A stretch of DNA of 64,000 nt from Sulfurospirillum sp. (GTDB lineage: Bacteria > Campylobacterota > Campylobacteria > Campylobacterales > Sulfurospirillaceae): assembly GCA_016744795.1 (NCBI GenBank), contig JADGDR010000010.1, positions 21,237 to 85,236 on the forward strand. Reading direction: 5' to 3'. Of this stretch, positions 15,067-24,859 are shown in pieces. The position numbers and the translations under genes are program-made. Positions within the stretch are counted from its first letter, which is position 1. The number at the start of each line of letters is the position of its first letter. The notes beneath the pieces are model-generated. The model was not told the DNA's origin. It saw only the letters and a program-made list of their open reading frames with translations, and searched no databases.

Positions 15067-16687
15067 AACTTCAAGCAGGGTTTTACTACTCTGCTTTCTT
15101 TTTTCCTCAACACTTTTTTCAGAAGTTCCCAAAGACATCTCTTTTTTTAATGATAAACCAAGAGGTATATCAAAAGATTTTTATATCTATAGATATCTAA
15201 AAAAACCAAGCACAACTTCAAAAGAAGCATGGAAACTTTTGGGACTTACAAGCCGTATGAGTATGAAACTCTTTTATGCTTATGCAAACAAACTTGATGA
15301 ACCTGGTATTAAAAAAGTTTCAAAATGTCTAAGAATGAAACTAAAACCTCTTTTACAAAGTGATGATGAGTGTTTAGCTATAAAATTTTCTCCATACTTA
15401 GCAACTCAATTGAGTAAAGAAGAGTTAAAAAATGTAGAAAAAAGATTAGCTAAATATAAAATTTCAAAATCTCTACATGTAATCTACTCTGATAATCCAT
15501 TTAAAAGTATGATTGAAGGTGATAACGAATTATTTTTTAGTATATTTAACAGTGTTGGAAGTAAATACAGAGCAAAATTTTTAGACCACGAAATAAGTAA
15601 AAACAAAATAAAAGAACTTGAAAAAAGTTGGAAAATTAACTCAACAATCAAATATGTAATAACTGGAAGAAAACTAAAAAACTTTAACAAATCTCTTATT
15701 TATGTAGATAGATTTGCCAAAACTCTCTCTCATAAAAGTCTCTTTTTCTTAGGCTTAAATGCACTTCAACTAAGATATAAAAAACTTGCAATGGCATTTT
15801 TTGATGAAGCTTATAAAAAAGCTTATTACCGCATGGATAAAGACAAGGTTCTATTTTGGCAATTTTTAGTTAGTAAAAATATAAAATATAAAATTGCTAT
15901 TAAAAAGAGTTCTGATATAAATATTTATACCTTACTCTCAGGTATGAAAAACAATAGAATCATGATAGCAAAAGCATGGGAACAACACCCTACTTACGAT
16001 GAAAAAGACCCTTTTGCTTGGGAAAAACTTTTAAATCAAACAAGAGGTAAAACACCAAAAGAACTTGAAGATATAGCACAAACATATCTGTATGGAAGCA
16101 CACTTCCTATTTACTCATACCTTATGGAAAAAGCAAGTGGATACAAAGATCACTACTTTCCATTGCCTTACAAAAATTTTATTGAAGGAGAAGACAACAA
16201 ACGATTAGCACTAATTATGGCAATAGCTCGTCAAGAGAGTCGTTTTATGCCTTCTGCCATAAGTACGTCTTATGCACTTGGTATGATGCAATTTATGCCA
16301 TTTTTGGCAAAAAGCATAGCAAAAGAACAACATATACAAAACTTTGATTTAGATGATGTGTTTGCACCCAAAACAGCTCTGGGTTTTGCCAATATCCATC
16401 TTGATTGGCTTGAGCGTTCTGTTTATCATCCACTTTTTATTGCTTACGCATATAATGGAGGAATAGGGTTTACAAAAAGACTCTTAGAATCAGGAACATT
16501 TAAAAAAGGTGCATATGAGCCATTTTTGAGTATGGAATTAATTCACTATGATGAAAGTAGAAAATATGGCAAAAAAGTATTAGCAAATTACATTATATAC
16601 ATGCAAATTTTAGGTGAACCAGTCTCAATATACCAACTTTTTGAGGACTTAACAGAACCAAGTAAAACTGATAGATTTAGAAATTAA
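15056..16687 (+). CDS. slt: Soluble lytic murein transglycosylase (Slt family)
   Basis: 543 residues: signal peptide (about 1-22), a long alpha-helical superhelix domain, and a C-terminal SLT domain (about 380-510) with catalytic Glu in IARQESRFMPSAIS. GMMQFMP and IAYAYNGG are further family motifs. It cleaves the MurNAc-GlcNAc bond of peptidoglycan in the periplasm. Its 3' end overlaps the convergent lipoprotein gene by four bases. Confidence 0.9.
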   Translation: MDFKTSSRVLLLCFLFSSTLFSEVPKDISFFNDKPRGISKDFYIYRYLKKPSTTSKEAWKLLGLTSRMSMKLFYAYANKLDEPGIKKVSKCLRMKLKPLLQSDDECLAIKFSPYLATQLSKEELKNVEKRLAKYKISKSLHVIYSDNPFKSMIEGDNELFFSIFNSVGSKYRAKFLDHEISKNKIKELEKSWKINSTIKYVITGRKLKNFNKSLIYVDRFAKTLSHKSLFFLGLNALQLRYKKLAMAFFDEAYKKAYYRMDKDKVLFWQFLVSKNIKYKIAIKKSSDINIYTLLSGMKNNRIMIAKAWEQHPTYDEKDPFAWEKLLNQTRGKTPKELEDIAQTYLYGSTLPIYSYLMEKASGYKDHYFPLPYKNFIEGEDNKRLALIMAIARQESRFMPSAISTSYALGMMQFMPFLAKSIAKEQHIQNFDLDDVFAPKTALGFANIHLDWLERSVYHPLFIAYAYNGGIGFTKRLLESGTFKKGAYEPFLSMELIHYDESRKYGKKVLANYIIYMQILGEPVSIYQLFEDLTEPSKTDRFRN

Positions 16688-17178
16688 AGATAATCTTTTG
16701 GAAATAACAAAACAGTACTTTCATTGTCTAAAGTTTTGAACCTAAAAGTTATAGTTTTACTTTTTGTATTTCTTGGAGCCTCAACATAATAGTGCCTGCT
16801 CCAAGGATTTGATGATGGAATTAATTGCAATAAAGGATTATCTTTTTTCATAGTTGTTACATAACTCACTTCAGTCCCATTGATAATAAAAGTTATCTCA
16901 TTGTAAAGTTCTTGTCGTTGCTCACTAGGAACGTAAATACTAACTATAAATTTCTCAACTTCGTGATTCTTGCCCTCAAGTTCATGACCAATTTGATTTA
17001 TATATGTTGCAGTAATATATGTTTTTATTGTTGTGCCAGATTTTATAGTTGCTTTTTGTGTCTGAGTTAATGCTTGTTCATGTAAAACATCTGTTGGTTT
17101 AGCGTAATTATTAATTTTTTGAGAGCATCCTATAAATAGAAAAGAGATTATTAAAACTATTAAGATTTTATATTTCAT
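16684..17178 (-). CDS. Small lipoprotein of unknown function
   Basis: 164 residues beginning MKYKILIVLIISFLFIGCSQ, a lipoprotein signal with lipobox FIGC. The mature part is predicted beta-rich and ends in KTLDNESTVLLFPKDYL. ATG at 17178 is preferred, with AAAGGA upstream and a proper signal; the longer frame to 17403 would overlap the divergent mobB promoter and lacks a signal. Possibly a conserved Campylobacterota envelope lipoprotein. Function unknown. Confidence 0.75.
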   Translation of the reverse strand: MKYKILIVLIISFLFIGCSQKINNYAKPTDVLHEQALTQTQKATIKSGTTIKTYITATYINQIGHELEGKNHEVEKFIVSIYVPSEQRQELYNEITFIINGTEVSYVTTMKKDNPLLQLIPSSNPWSRHYYVEAPRNTKSKTITFRFKTLDNESTVLLFPKDYL

Positions 17179-17226
17179 TATTGTCCTTTGAAAATGGATT
17201 TTATCATAATTTATGCCATATTTTGA

Positions 17227-17232
17227 TATAAT
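17227..17232 (+). promoter_or_regulatory. -10 box of the mobB-fbp-metG operon
   Basis: TATAAT in GATATAATCGCAA, 28 bp before the mobB ATG. A TACATGTA motif at 17244-17251 lies in the leader just before the ribosome-binding site. Confidence 0.5.
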
Positions 17233-17260
17233 CGCAAATATTTTACATGTAAGGCAAATT

Positions 17261-17761
17261 ATGAGCTCTTTAGCCATCGCTTTTAGCGGTCCATCAAATA
17301 GTGGAAAAACCACTCTTATAGTCAAGGTTGCAGAGGCTTTAAAAAGTAAATACTCCTTAGCAATAGTAAAACACGATCCTAGTGATAAAGCTATATTCGA
17401 CAAAGAAGGAAAAGATAGTTGGAAGTTTTCACAAACAGGTGCAGAAGTTGTTGTAGCATCTCCAACAAGAACAACACTTCTTTCTCAACGAGAAAAAAGT
17501 ATAGATGATATTATAGATATGCTAGGAGATTTTGATATTCTTTTAGTTGAAGGACTTAAAACTCTTCCACTTCCAAGACTGTCAGTTTTTAGAAATAAAC
17601 TTGACGAAAACTATTTTCCTATGTCTAATGCCTTAGCAATTGATGATAGTATAAATCTAAATGATTACGATATACCAAAACATCTGGATATATTGGATTT
17701 AAATGATACAACTTCCATAGTAGAGTGGATTTTAAAGAATGCAAAAAAAATAAAAAAATAA
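17261..17761 (+). CDS. mobB: Molybdopterin-guanine dinucleotide biosynthesis protein MobB
   Basis: 166 residues with a P-loop near the start ([11 protein letters not shown]) and the MobB pattern VKHDP...[22 protein letters not shown], then LLVEGLK. A GTP-binding accessory protein for MGD cofactor assembly, relevant to NapA in this window. ATG at 17261 is chosen because the P-loop then lies at residue 9, as in relatives, and the frame upstream covers the promoter. Confidence 0.9.
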   Translation: MSSLAIAFSGPSNSGKTTLIVKVAEALKSKYSLAIVKHDPSDKAIFDKEGKDSWKFSQTGAEVVVASPTRTTLLSQREKSIDDIIDMLGDFDILLVEGLKTLPLPRLSVFRNKLDENYFPMSNALAIDDSINLNDYDIPKHLDILDLNDTTSIVEWILKNAKKIKK

Positions 17762-17787
17762 TTTTTCTTGGACTTGTTCAAGAAAAA
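17762..17787 (+). promoter_or_regulatory. Hairpin overlapping the fbp ribosome-binding site
   Basis: TTTTTCTTG (17762-17770) pairs with CAAGAAAAA (17779-17787) around an 8-nt loop. The right arm runs into AAAAAGGAG, the Shine-Dalgarno of fbp. It could mask the site or just stabilise the mRNA end. Confidence 0.5.
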
Positions 17788-17798
17788 GGAGAAATAAA

Positions 17799-18635
17799 AT
17801 GACAGAAATATTTGAAGCAATAAAGCGTGCTGCAATAGAGATAAATGAAGCAATTATGTATGATGATACTGGTTACTCTGAAGAGCATAATGCAACAGGA
17901 GATGCCCAATTAAAACTTGATATAAAAAGCGATATTTTTATAGAGAATGAGTTCAAAAAAGTAACCTCTATAAGAGAAATTATTAGTGAAGAGAAAGAGC
18001 ATAAAACTTCAGTTCATGCAGAAGGGAAATATCTTGTTGGTTATGATCCACTTGATGGTTCAAGTCTTTTAGATGTTGATCAAAGCGTTGGTTCAATATT
18101 TGGTATTTATGAGAATGATTATAGTGGTAAAAACCTAATAGCTAGTGCATATGTAGTGTATGGTCCTAGGGTTGAACTTGTAATTGCCACTGATAAAGTA
18201 AGAATGTATAGACTAAATAGAAAAGACGAGTTTTATTTTTATAAAGAGATAAATCTAAATCAAAAAGGCAAACTAAATGCTCCTGGTTCAACTCAAATGT
18301 GTTGGTCAGCTAAGCATAAAAAAATGATTGATGATATTTTTAATGATGGTTATCGTCTTAGATATTCTGGTGGTATGGTTCTTGACTTACACCATATACT
18401 TTTAAAAGGTGGTGGATTGTTTTCATACCCAAGCACTAGTGATGTGCCAAAAGGTAAACTAAGACTTGTATTTGAAGTACTACCTTATGCATTTATATTT
18501 GAAAAAGCGGGTGGTCAAGCAATAGATGGTAAAAAAAGATTATTAGATATAAACCCTGCTCACCCGCATGATACATCTCCATGCTTTTTTGGATCAAATG
18601 ATGAGATAAAAAGAGTTTTAAAAACTTATGCATAA
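17799..18635 (+). CDS. fbp: Fructose-1,6-bisphosphatase class I
   Basis: 278 residues. Metal and substrate motifs are present: [20 protein letters not shown] and [13 protein letters not shown], plus [11 protein letters not shown]. Hydrolyses fructose-1,6-bisphosphate in gluconeogenesis, consistent with an autotrophic or gluconeogenic lifestyle. AAGGAGAAATAAA precedes the ATG. Its end overlaps the next small gene by 8 bp. Confidence 0.95.
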   Translation: MTEIFEAIKRAAIEINEAIMYDDTGYSEEHNATGDAQLKLDIKSDIFIENEFKKVTSIREIISEEKEHKTSVHAEGKYLVGYDPLDGSSLLDVDQSVGSIFGIYENDYSGKNLIASAYVVYGPRVELVIATDKVRMYRLNRKDEFYFYKEINLNQKGKLNAPGSTQMCWSAKHKKMIDDIFNDGYRLRYSGGMVLDLHHILLKGGGLFSYPSTSDVPKGKLRLVFEVLPYAFIFEKAGGQAIDGKKRLLDINPAHPHDTSPCFFGSNDEIKRVLKTYA

Positions 18636-18822
18636 AACCAACGACGAGTATCAACTCGCCCTTGATGGAAAAAAAAAGATACTTCAAGAGTGTCAAAAAG
18701 AAAAAAATCTAGATTCTTGCATGAAATGTGAAAAGCTTTTTAAGTGTGAAATTAGAGAAAATTATGTTAAGTCAGTTTATGAGAGTATGTCTCATGGTGA
18801 AACTGGTGGATTTGAATTTTAA
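18628..18822 (+). CDS. Small Cys-rich protein, conserved-looking, unknown function
   Basis: 64 residues with four Cys ([17 protein letters not shown]) and a C-terminal [12 protein letters not shown]. The Cys spacing suggests a metal site or redox pair. It is coupled to fbp by overlap and leads into metG, whose ATG follows 10 bp after its stop. I recall similar short proteins beside metG in other Campylobacterota; no function is known to me. Confidence 0.7.
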   Translation: MHKTNDEYQLALDGKKKILQECQKEKNLDSCMKCEKLFKCEIRENYVKSVYESMSHGETGGFEF

Positions 18823-18832
18823 TGGAGAAAGA

Positions 18833-20758
18833 ATGAATAACCAAACAGCTTATGTAACAACCCCAATATACTACGTAAATGATGTTCCTCATATAGGACA
18901 TGCTTACACAACAATCATAGCAGATACTATGGCTAGATACTACCGCCTTAAAGGACATGAAACTTTTTTCTTAACTGGCACTGATGAGCATGGACAAAAA
19001 ATAGAAGAAGCAGCAAAAAGCAGAGGTCGTGAACCTCAAGAATATGCAGATGAGATTAGTGGCAAATTCAAAGCTCTTTGGGATGAATTTGACATAAGCT
19101 ATGACAAATTTATCCGTACAACTGATAAAGAACACAAACAAGGTGTACAAAAAGCTTTTAAAAGTATGTTTGATAAAGGTGATATTTATAAGGGTGAGTA
19201 TGAAGGATACTACTGTGTAAGTTGTGAAACTTTTTTTACAGAGACTCAACTTATGGATGGTGATGGTTGTCCTGATTGTGGTAAACCTACGAAACTAGTT
19301 AAAGAAGAGAGTTATTTCTTTAAACTTTCAGATTATCAAGAAAAACTTCTAAAATGGTACAGCGATGATGAACTATGCGTTCTTCCAAAAGCAAAAAAAA
19401 ATGAAGTTATCTCTTTTGTAAAACAAGGACTTCGTGACCTTTCTATTACTCGTACTAGTTTTGATTGGGGTGTTAAGCTTCCTCCTGAGATGAATGACCC
19501 TAAACATGTTATGTATGTTTGGCTTGATGCACTTTTAAATTATGTAACTGCTCTTGGGTACGGTGGTGATGAAAAAAATATGCACTTTTGGCCTGCAACA
19601 ATGCACTTAGTAGGTAAAGATATACTTCGTTTTCATGCTATATACTGGCCAGCATTTTTAATGAGTCTTGATCTTCCTCTTCCAACTCATGTGGCAGCTC
19701 ACGGTTGGTGGACTAGAAATGGTGAGAAGATGAGTAAGTCAAAAGGAAATGTTGTAAACCCTAAAGAAATTGCTGACGCTTATGGACTTGAAAATTTTAG
19801 ATACTTTTTACTTCGTGAAGTTCCTTTTGGACAAGATGGTGACTTTAGCCAAAAAGCTCTTATTGATCGTATTAACTCAGACCTTGGTAATGAGTTTGGA
19901 AATCTTCTAAACCGTATCATAGGCATGAGTGGAAAATATAGTGAGGGCAATATAACTTCTAAGAATGTAAAAGCTTTACATGTAAAAGAGTTAGATGAAG
20001 TTGAAGCACTATTGGAAAACATAGAAGATAGACTAAATATGCTTCAAACAAATCGTTATCTTGAAGACTTATGGAAAGTTCTTACTATTGCAAATGTCGC
20101 AATAACAGCACATGAACCATGGGCAAAAATAAAAGTTGGTGATAAAGATGGAGCATTAGCAGTTGTTGGACTTGTGGCAAATATACTTGCACGTGTAACA
20201 GTTCTAGTAAGTCCTATTATGCCAAAAACTGCTGAGAAGATAGCATCTTCGCTTGGTTTTGAAGTTAATACTGAAAATTATACAAAACTAATTCTAAACA
20301 AAGAATTACTTAATGATTTTGTTATAGAAAAAATTCCACCACTTTTTCCTAGAATAGAAGAAGAAGCAATAGAAACTCCTGAACCTGCTCCAAAACCTGA
20401 AAAGAAAAAGAAAAAAGAAAAAAAAGCAGAATCAATCATAACAATAGACCAGTTTTTTGAAACATCATTAAAAATAGGAACTATACTTGAAGCTGAAGAA
20501 GTTCCAAAAAGTGATAGATTATTAAAATTAAAAGTCGACCTTGGTGAAGAAAAAACTCGCCAAGTGATAGCTGGAATAAAAGAGTTTTATGCACCTGCAG
20601 ATTTGATAAATACTCAAGTGTGCATAGTAGCAAATCTAAAACCTGCAAAAATTATGGGAATGCTTAGTGAAGGAATGCTTCTAGCTGCTAAAGACAAAGA
20701 TGGATTAGCACTTATGAGACCAGAAGCTCCTAAAAAGAGCGGAACATCTGTTGGCTAA
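18833..20758 (+). CDS. metG: Methionyl-tRNA synthetase
   Basis: 641 residues, class I. HIGH motif (VPHIGHAYTT), a zinc knuckle (CVSCETFF and CPDCGKP), KMSKS (GEKMSKSKGNV), then a Lys/Pro-rich linker (about 545-565) and a C-terminal OB-fold tRNA-binding domain beginning TIDQFFETSLKIG. ATG at 18833 is chosen over an in-frame start 105 bp upstream because that would lie inside the small Cys gene and precede the catalytic domain with unrelated sequence. Confidence 0.95.
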   Translation: MNNQTAYVTTPIYYVNDVPHIGHAYTTIIADTMARYYRLKGHETFFLTGTDEHGQKIEEAAKSRGREPQEYADEISGKFKALWDEFDISYDKFIRTTDKEHKQGVQKAFKSMFDKGDIYKGEYEGYYCVSCETFFTETQLMDGDGCPDCGKPTKLVKEESYFFKLSDYQEKLLKWYSDDELCVLPKAKKNEVISFVKQGLRDLSITRTSFDWGVKLPPEMNDPKHVMYVWLDALLNYVTALGYGGDEKNMHFWPATMHLVGKDILRFHAIYWPAFLMSLDLPLPTHVAAHGWWTRNGEKMSKSKGNVVNPKEIADAYGLENFRYFLLREVPFGQDGDFSQKALIDRINSDLGNEFGNLLNRIIGMSGKYSEGNITSKNVKALHVKELDEVEALLENIEDRLNMLQTNRYLEDLWKVLTIANVAITAHEPWAKIKVGDKDGALAVVGLVANILARVTVLVSPIMPKTAEKIASSLGFEVNTENYTKLILNKELLNDFVIEKIPPLFPRIEEEAIETPEPAPKPEKKKKKEKKAESIITIDQFFETSLKIGTILEAEEVPKSDRLLKLKVDLGEEKTRQVIAGIKEFYAPADLINTQVCIVANLKPAKIMGMLSEGMLLAAKDKDGLALMRPEAPKKSGTSVG

Positions 20759-21704
20759 AATAGACTCTATATTAAGAATTAGTGGTGGAGTTTTATTAAA
20801 TACTCCATCAGTTGACTCTGTAGAGGATATCAAAACGTCCCCTTTTAAAGTTAAAAGAGGGGATCTCTTTATAGATATAAAAAGCTCTAATGAAGAGATT
20901 CAATTAGCTGTAAAAAATGGTGCATACTGTATACTAACAGCTCTTATACCAAATATAAACGATGAAGAAATAGCTTGGATTAGTGTAGAAGATTTAGAAA
21001 TGAGTTTAATAAAACTTGCTCGTTTTTTTGCAAATGAAAAAAACTTTAGATTTATTCCCCTTTTAGACGTCCAGTATGCACTTGCAAAATCTTTGAATAT
21101 CAACGAGAAAGCTAAACTACTCTCAAATTCTCCAGCTGAAGCTTTATTACAACTTCTTAAAAGTGAAAAAGAGACACTTTTTTTTGTAGTTAGAAACTCT
21201 TTTATTCAAATTGTAGACCCTACTATAAAAGAATTTCCTTCGAAAATAGAGCCTACTCAAATATTTGAAAATGGTATTTTTCATGCATCTTTTGTCTATA
21301 AAGATAGATTTATACAAGATATTCGATTATCATCTTTTTTTGTGCCATATCTATGTTCGTTAATAGAGTATCTTGATAACTTAAACATAAGCTTTAGAAT
21401 TGAAAACTTCAACAACTTTGAACATTTTTATCCACAATTTGTAACTTCTAAACTTGAAAGTAGTGATTTTGGAAGCACTAGAAAAGTTATTATATATGAG
21501 AGCAATTTTGAACTTTTTAATGAAGAATTAGACTATATGACTCAAAAAGTTGATAAAGATTTAATTGTAAGTTTTACATGTAAAGATGATGTTATAAAAA
21601 AACTACCTAATATGGAATTTAGATATGCTCTAATACATGGGAACAAAGAAGATTTTGAAGAGTTAGTAAAAGAAAAAAAGATAGTACAAATGGAGCTTTT
21701 TTAA
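20751..21704 (+). CDS. Mur-ligase-like protein lacking an obvious ATP site, unknown function
   Basis: 317 residues, starting at TTG and overlapping metG by 8 bp. The N-terminal 90 residues (SVDSVEDIKTSPFKVKRGDL, then AVKNGAYCIL) look like the UDP-binding domain of MurE/MurF enzymes, but I see no GTxGKT ATP motif. The C-terminal half is unlike known enzymes. A gene after metG in other Campylobacterota may be the same. A scaffold or ligand-binding role linked to peptidoglycan is inference only. Confidence 0.6.
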   Translation: MAKIDSILRISGGVLLNTPSVDSVEDIKTSPFKVKRGDLFIDIKSSNEEIQLAVKNGAYCILTALIPNINDEEIAWISVEDLEMSLIKLARFFANEKNFRFIPLLDVQYALAKSLNINEKAKLLSNSPAEALLQLLKSEKETLFFVVRNSFIQIVDPTIKEFPSKIEPTQIFENGIFHASFVYKDRFIQDIRLSSFFVPYLCSLIEYLDNLNISFRIENFNNFEHFYPQFVTSKLESSDFGSTRKVIIYESNFELFNEELDYMTQKVDKDLIVSFTCKDDVIKKLPNMEFRYALIHGNKEDFEELVKEKKIVQMELF

Positions 21705-22117
21705 TGATAGAATTAGACAATCAAACTGATGTAGAAATAGACATTGAAATATTGCAAAATATTGCAGACGAACAAAAAGTAATAGAGTTAATCATAGTAG
21801 ATGATAAAACTATGCACAAGATAAATTTTGAACAAAGAGGAGTTGATAAAACAACTGATGTGCTTAGTTTTCCACTAGAAGATTTTCCTCATTTTCCATT
21901 AGGATCAATAGTAATAAACAGTGATTTAGCTAAAATAAAAGCTCAGGAATTTGAACACGACTTAAAAGACGAAATAACTCTAATGTTCATTCATGGACTC
22001 TTACATGTAAAGGGATATGATCATGAATGTGATGATGGTGAAATGCGAAAAGAAGAAAATCGTCTTATAAATAAGTTCAATCTGCCAAAAAGTTTAATAA
22101 TTAGGACGGAAAATTAA
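21704..22117 (+). CDS. ybeY: Endoribonuclease YbeY
   Basis: 137 residues with the zinc-binding motif HGLLHVKGYDH and the upstream RGVDKTTDVLSFPL typical of YbeY. It functions in 16S rRNA 3'-end maturation and ribosome quality control. ATG overlaps the previous stop (TAATG). Confidence 0.95.
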   Translation: MIELDNQTDVEIDIEILQNIADEQKVIELIIVDDKTMHKINFEQRGVDKTTDVLSFPLEDFPHFPLGSIVINSDLAKIKAQEFEHDLKDEITLMFIHGLLHVKGYDHECDDGEMRKEENRLINKFNLPKSLIIRTEN

Positions 22118-22118
22118 T

Positions 22119-23054
22119 ATGGAATATTTAGTATTTTTAGCTTCAATGGGTGCCCTTATATATGGTGCAAATCATATTATAGTAGAATCAGAAAGAATAG
22201 CACTACATTTTAATATATCATCATTTGTAATAGGTGCAACACTTGTAGCAGTAGGTACTAGTTTACCTGAAATGGCAGCAAGTATAGCAGCAAGTAGTGC
22301 TGGTAAATCAGATATGGCTGTTGCCAATGTTCTTGGAAGCGTAACATTTAATATTTCCTTAGTCTTAGGTCTAATTTTTCTTATAGCAAAAGACTTAAAA
22401 CCTAAAAGAGATCTTTTTCAAAATGATAGTGCTTGGTCATTATTCCCACTAATGGTATTTATCATCATGGCATATGATGGAGAAATTGGTACTTTTGAAG
22501 GTTGTATGTTTTTACTTCTAATGATTGGTTATCTTCTATTCCTAAGTAAAGATGCCAAAGCGATAGAAGATGAAGTAAATACTGAACTTTCAAAAGAAAA
22601 ATTTGCTTGGGGAAAAACTATAGTTTTTCTTTTAATTGGTTTTACACTCGTTATAGTAGGTGCAAACTATACCATAGAGAGTGCTTCAACCATTGCTAGA
22701 AGTCTAGGTGTAACTGAGTGGGTTATATCTCTAATTCTCATTGCCTTTGGAACTAGCCTACCTGAACTTGTTGTAAGCATTGCAGCTGCAAAAAAAGGTA
22801 ATGCTGATATGATAATAGGCAATATTATAGGAAGTAATGTTGCAAACTTTACTGTAGTCTTAGGAAGTGCCGCGATAGTCAATCCTCTAACTATAGATTT
22901 TTCAAAAAATGGATACGATATATTATGTGCAGGAACTGCCTCTTTTATGTTAGTTTTTATAACAGCAAATAAACTATACAACAAATCAGCAGGTATTGGT
23001 CTTCTTGTTATTATAGCTCTTATGCTTCATAATTCTCTCAAAGTATTTCTATGA
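22119..23054 (+). CDS. CaCA-family Na+/Ca2+ exchanger (YrbG-like)
   Basis: 311 residues, about ten TM helices in two homologous halves. Each half carries an alpha-repeat: GTSLPEMAASIAASS with GSVTFNISL, and GTSLPELVVSIAAAKKGN with GSNVANF. Exports Ca2+ or a similar cation in exchange for Na+ or H+. Last gene of the mobB-to-exchanger run. Confidence 0.9.
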   Translation: MEYLVFLASMGALIYGANHIIVESERIALHFNISSFVIGATLVAVGTSLPEMAASIAASSAGKSDMAVANVLGSVTFNISLVLGLIFLIAKDLKPKRDLFQNDSAWSLFPLMVFIIMAYDGEIGTFEGCMFLLLMIGYLLFLSKDAKAIEDEVNTELSKEKFAWGKTIVFLLIGFTLVIVGANYTIESASTIARSLGVTEWVISLILIAFGTSLPELVVSIAAAKKGNADMIIGNIIGSNVANFTVVLGSAAIVNPLTIDFSKNGYDILCAGTASFMLVFITANKLYNKSAGIGLLVIIALMLHNSLKVFL

Positions 23055-23071
23055 GCCTTCTTTGTAAGGCT
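23054..23071. terminator. Hairpin between convergent genes
   Basis: AGCCTT and AAGGCT form a 6-bp stem with a 6-nt loop, followed by TTTACTACTTT on the plus strand. It sits exactly between the exchanger stop and the end of mrdA. Confidence 0.5.
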
Positions 23072-23074
23072 TTA

Positions 23075-24859
23075 CTACTTTATATACCCCATATCTAAAA
23101 GTCTATCATATATTTTAGAAATTATTTTTCCTGCTGCTGAACCACCATGTCCACCATGTTCTACCATAGCAGTTATTACATACTGAGGGTCTTTATATGG
23201 TCCATAGGTAGTAAACCAAGCGTGTGAGCGATGGAAATACTCTAATTCATGCTCTTTCATACGTTTTTTCTCACTTTGAGGAATGCCAACTACTTGAGCC
23301 GTTCCAGTCTTTCCAGCAATATCTACTTTTGATTTGATATACCGATGTCCTGTTCCTCTTGGGTTAGATATGACTTCTCTCATAGCTTTTCTAAGAAGTG
23401 GCAAATTTCTTTTTTCTGTCAAAGTCAAAATATCTTGTTTACCATAATCAACATTTAAACCTCCTACACTTTGTATAAAATGAGGTGTTACATTATAACC
23501 TGTTGCCAAAAGTGCTGTATATTTTGCTACTTGCAAAGGTGTTGCCAAGAAATAACCTTGACCAATAGAAGTAATTAATGTTTCACCTTGATACCAAGGT
23601 TTTTGGTATTTTTGCATTTTCCAAAATCTTCCAGGAACTGAACCTACAAATTCATAAGGTAAATCTACTCCTGTTTTAGTAGCAAAACCAAGTTGCCTAA
23701 GAACTGGTGCAATTTTGTCTATTCCAACTTTTAAACTACCTTTATAAAAATAATCATCGCAACTCTCTCTTATAGCCTTTTTGAGATTTGTTTTACCATG
23801 TCCTATATTTTTCCAACATCTAAAATTTCTTCCTCCCAACTCCATAGAGCCAGAACAATAATAGTTCGTATAAGGTGTTATAAGTCCAGATTCCAAAAAT
23901 GCCAGTGCTACCCCCATTTTTACAACTGAACCTGGAGGATAAAGCCCATTTATAAGCTTATTTGTAAAAGGATGATTAAAATCATTTGCTAATCTTTTCC
24001 ACTCTTTATGGCTAATACCACTTACAAATTTATTAAGATTATACTCAGGAAAACTTCCTGCAGCCAATATCTTTCCATTTTTAGCATCCATCACAATTAC
24101 TGCACCACTTTTCTCACCAAAAAGTTTTGCAACATATTTCTGTAAATCTAAATCTAAGCTAAGTTTTATATTATTTGAAGTTGGAAGTTCTTTATCTATC
24201 TCTTCTATCTCTTCATTAAAAGCTGTTACTTTTGTACGTTTAATACCTTTTTGACCCTGTAAAACGTCATTATAATACTTTTCAATACCAGTTCTTCCTA
24301 TAAAGCCTGTAAGTTTTGCTACTGAGTTTTCTTGCTCATCTTTTAAATTTGCTTTTGCAACATATCCTATAATATGAGAAGCAAGTTCTTTATATGGATA
24401 GTAACGTTTTGAAGCAATATTTATCTTTAGATTATCTCTAAGTGAAAGTTTTGAAAACTCAGCTATTATGTCATCGCGTGAGATAAAATCAACAACTTTT
24501 ACATACTTATGAGAATATGGAGAATCACGTTTTATATATAATTTTTTTAATTTTTTTGCATCTAAATCTTCTACATTTTTAACTAAAAAATTTATCTCTT
24601 TTTCTAAAATAGCTCTTTTTCTTTTTGAACTAAGTTGAGGTTTTATTCCTATACTAAATCCAAGTTTATTAACTGAGAGTGGTTTTCCATTAGCATCTAA
24701 GATAGAACCACGAAATGGAGCTAAATCTTCAACTTTTATTGCATTTTGCTTTGCTATTTCTTCATAATAGGTATTTGATTTAATACTTATATAATATATT
24801 CTCACAAGCAATATTAGCCAAAAAGCGGTAAAGCCCATTAATAAAAGTTTAATTCTCAT
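23075..24859 (-). CDS. mrdA: Penicillin-binding protein 2 (elongation transpeptidase)
   Basis: 594 residues: one N-terminal TM, a dimerisation/pedestal domain, and a transpeptidase domain with SxxK (PGSVVKMG), SCD as the SxN-type motif (RESCDDYF) and KTG (IAGKTGTAQVVG). Cross-links peptidoglycan during side-wall growth with RodA, encoded separately at 52379. Its ATG overlaps the MreD-like gene by 4 bp. Confidence 0.93.
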   Translation of the reverse strand: MRIKLLLMGFTAFWLILLVRIYYISIKSNTYYEEIAKQNAIKVEDLAPFRGSILDANGKPLSVNKLGFSIGIKPQLSSKRKRAILEKEINFLVKNVEDLDAKKLKKLYIKRDSPYSHKYVKVVDFISRDDIIAEFSKLSLRDNLKINIASKRYYPYKELASHIIGYVAKANLKDEQENSVAKLTGFIGRTGIEKYYNDVLQGQKGIKRTKVTAFNEEIEEIDKELPTSNNIKLSLDLDLQKYVAKLFGEKSGAVIVMDAKNGKILAAGSFPEYNLNKFVSGISHKEWKRLANDFNHPFTNKLINGLYPPGSVVKMGVALAFLESGLITPYTNYYCSGSMELGGRNFRCWKNIGHGKTNLKKAIRESCDDYFYKGSLKVGIDKIAPVLRQLGFATKTGVDLPYEFVGSVPGRFWKMQKYQKPWYQGETLITSIGQGYFLATPLQVAKYTALLATGYNVTPHFIQSVGGLNVDYGKQDILTLTEKRNLPLLRKAMREVISNPRGTGHRYIKSKVDIAGKTGTAQVVGIPQSEKKRMKEHELEYFHRSHAWFTTYGPYKDPQYVITAMVEHGGHGGSAAGKIISKIYDRLLDMGYIK

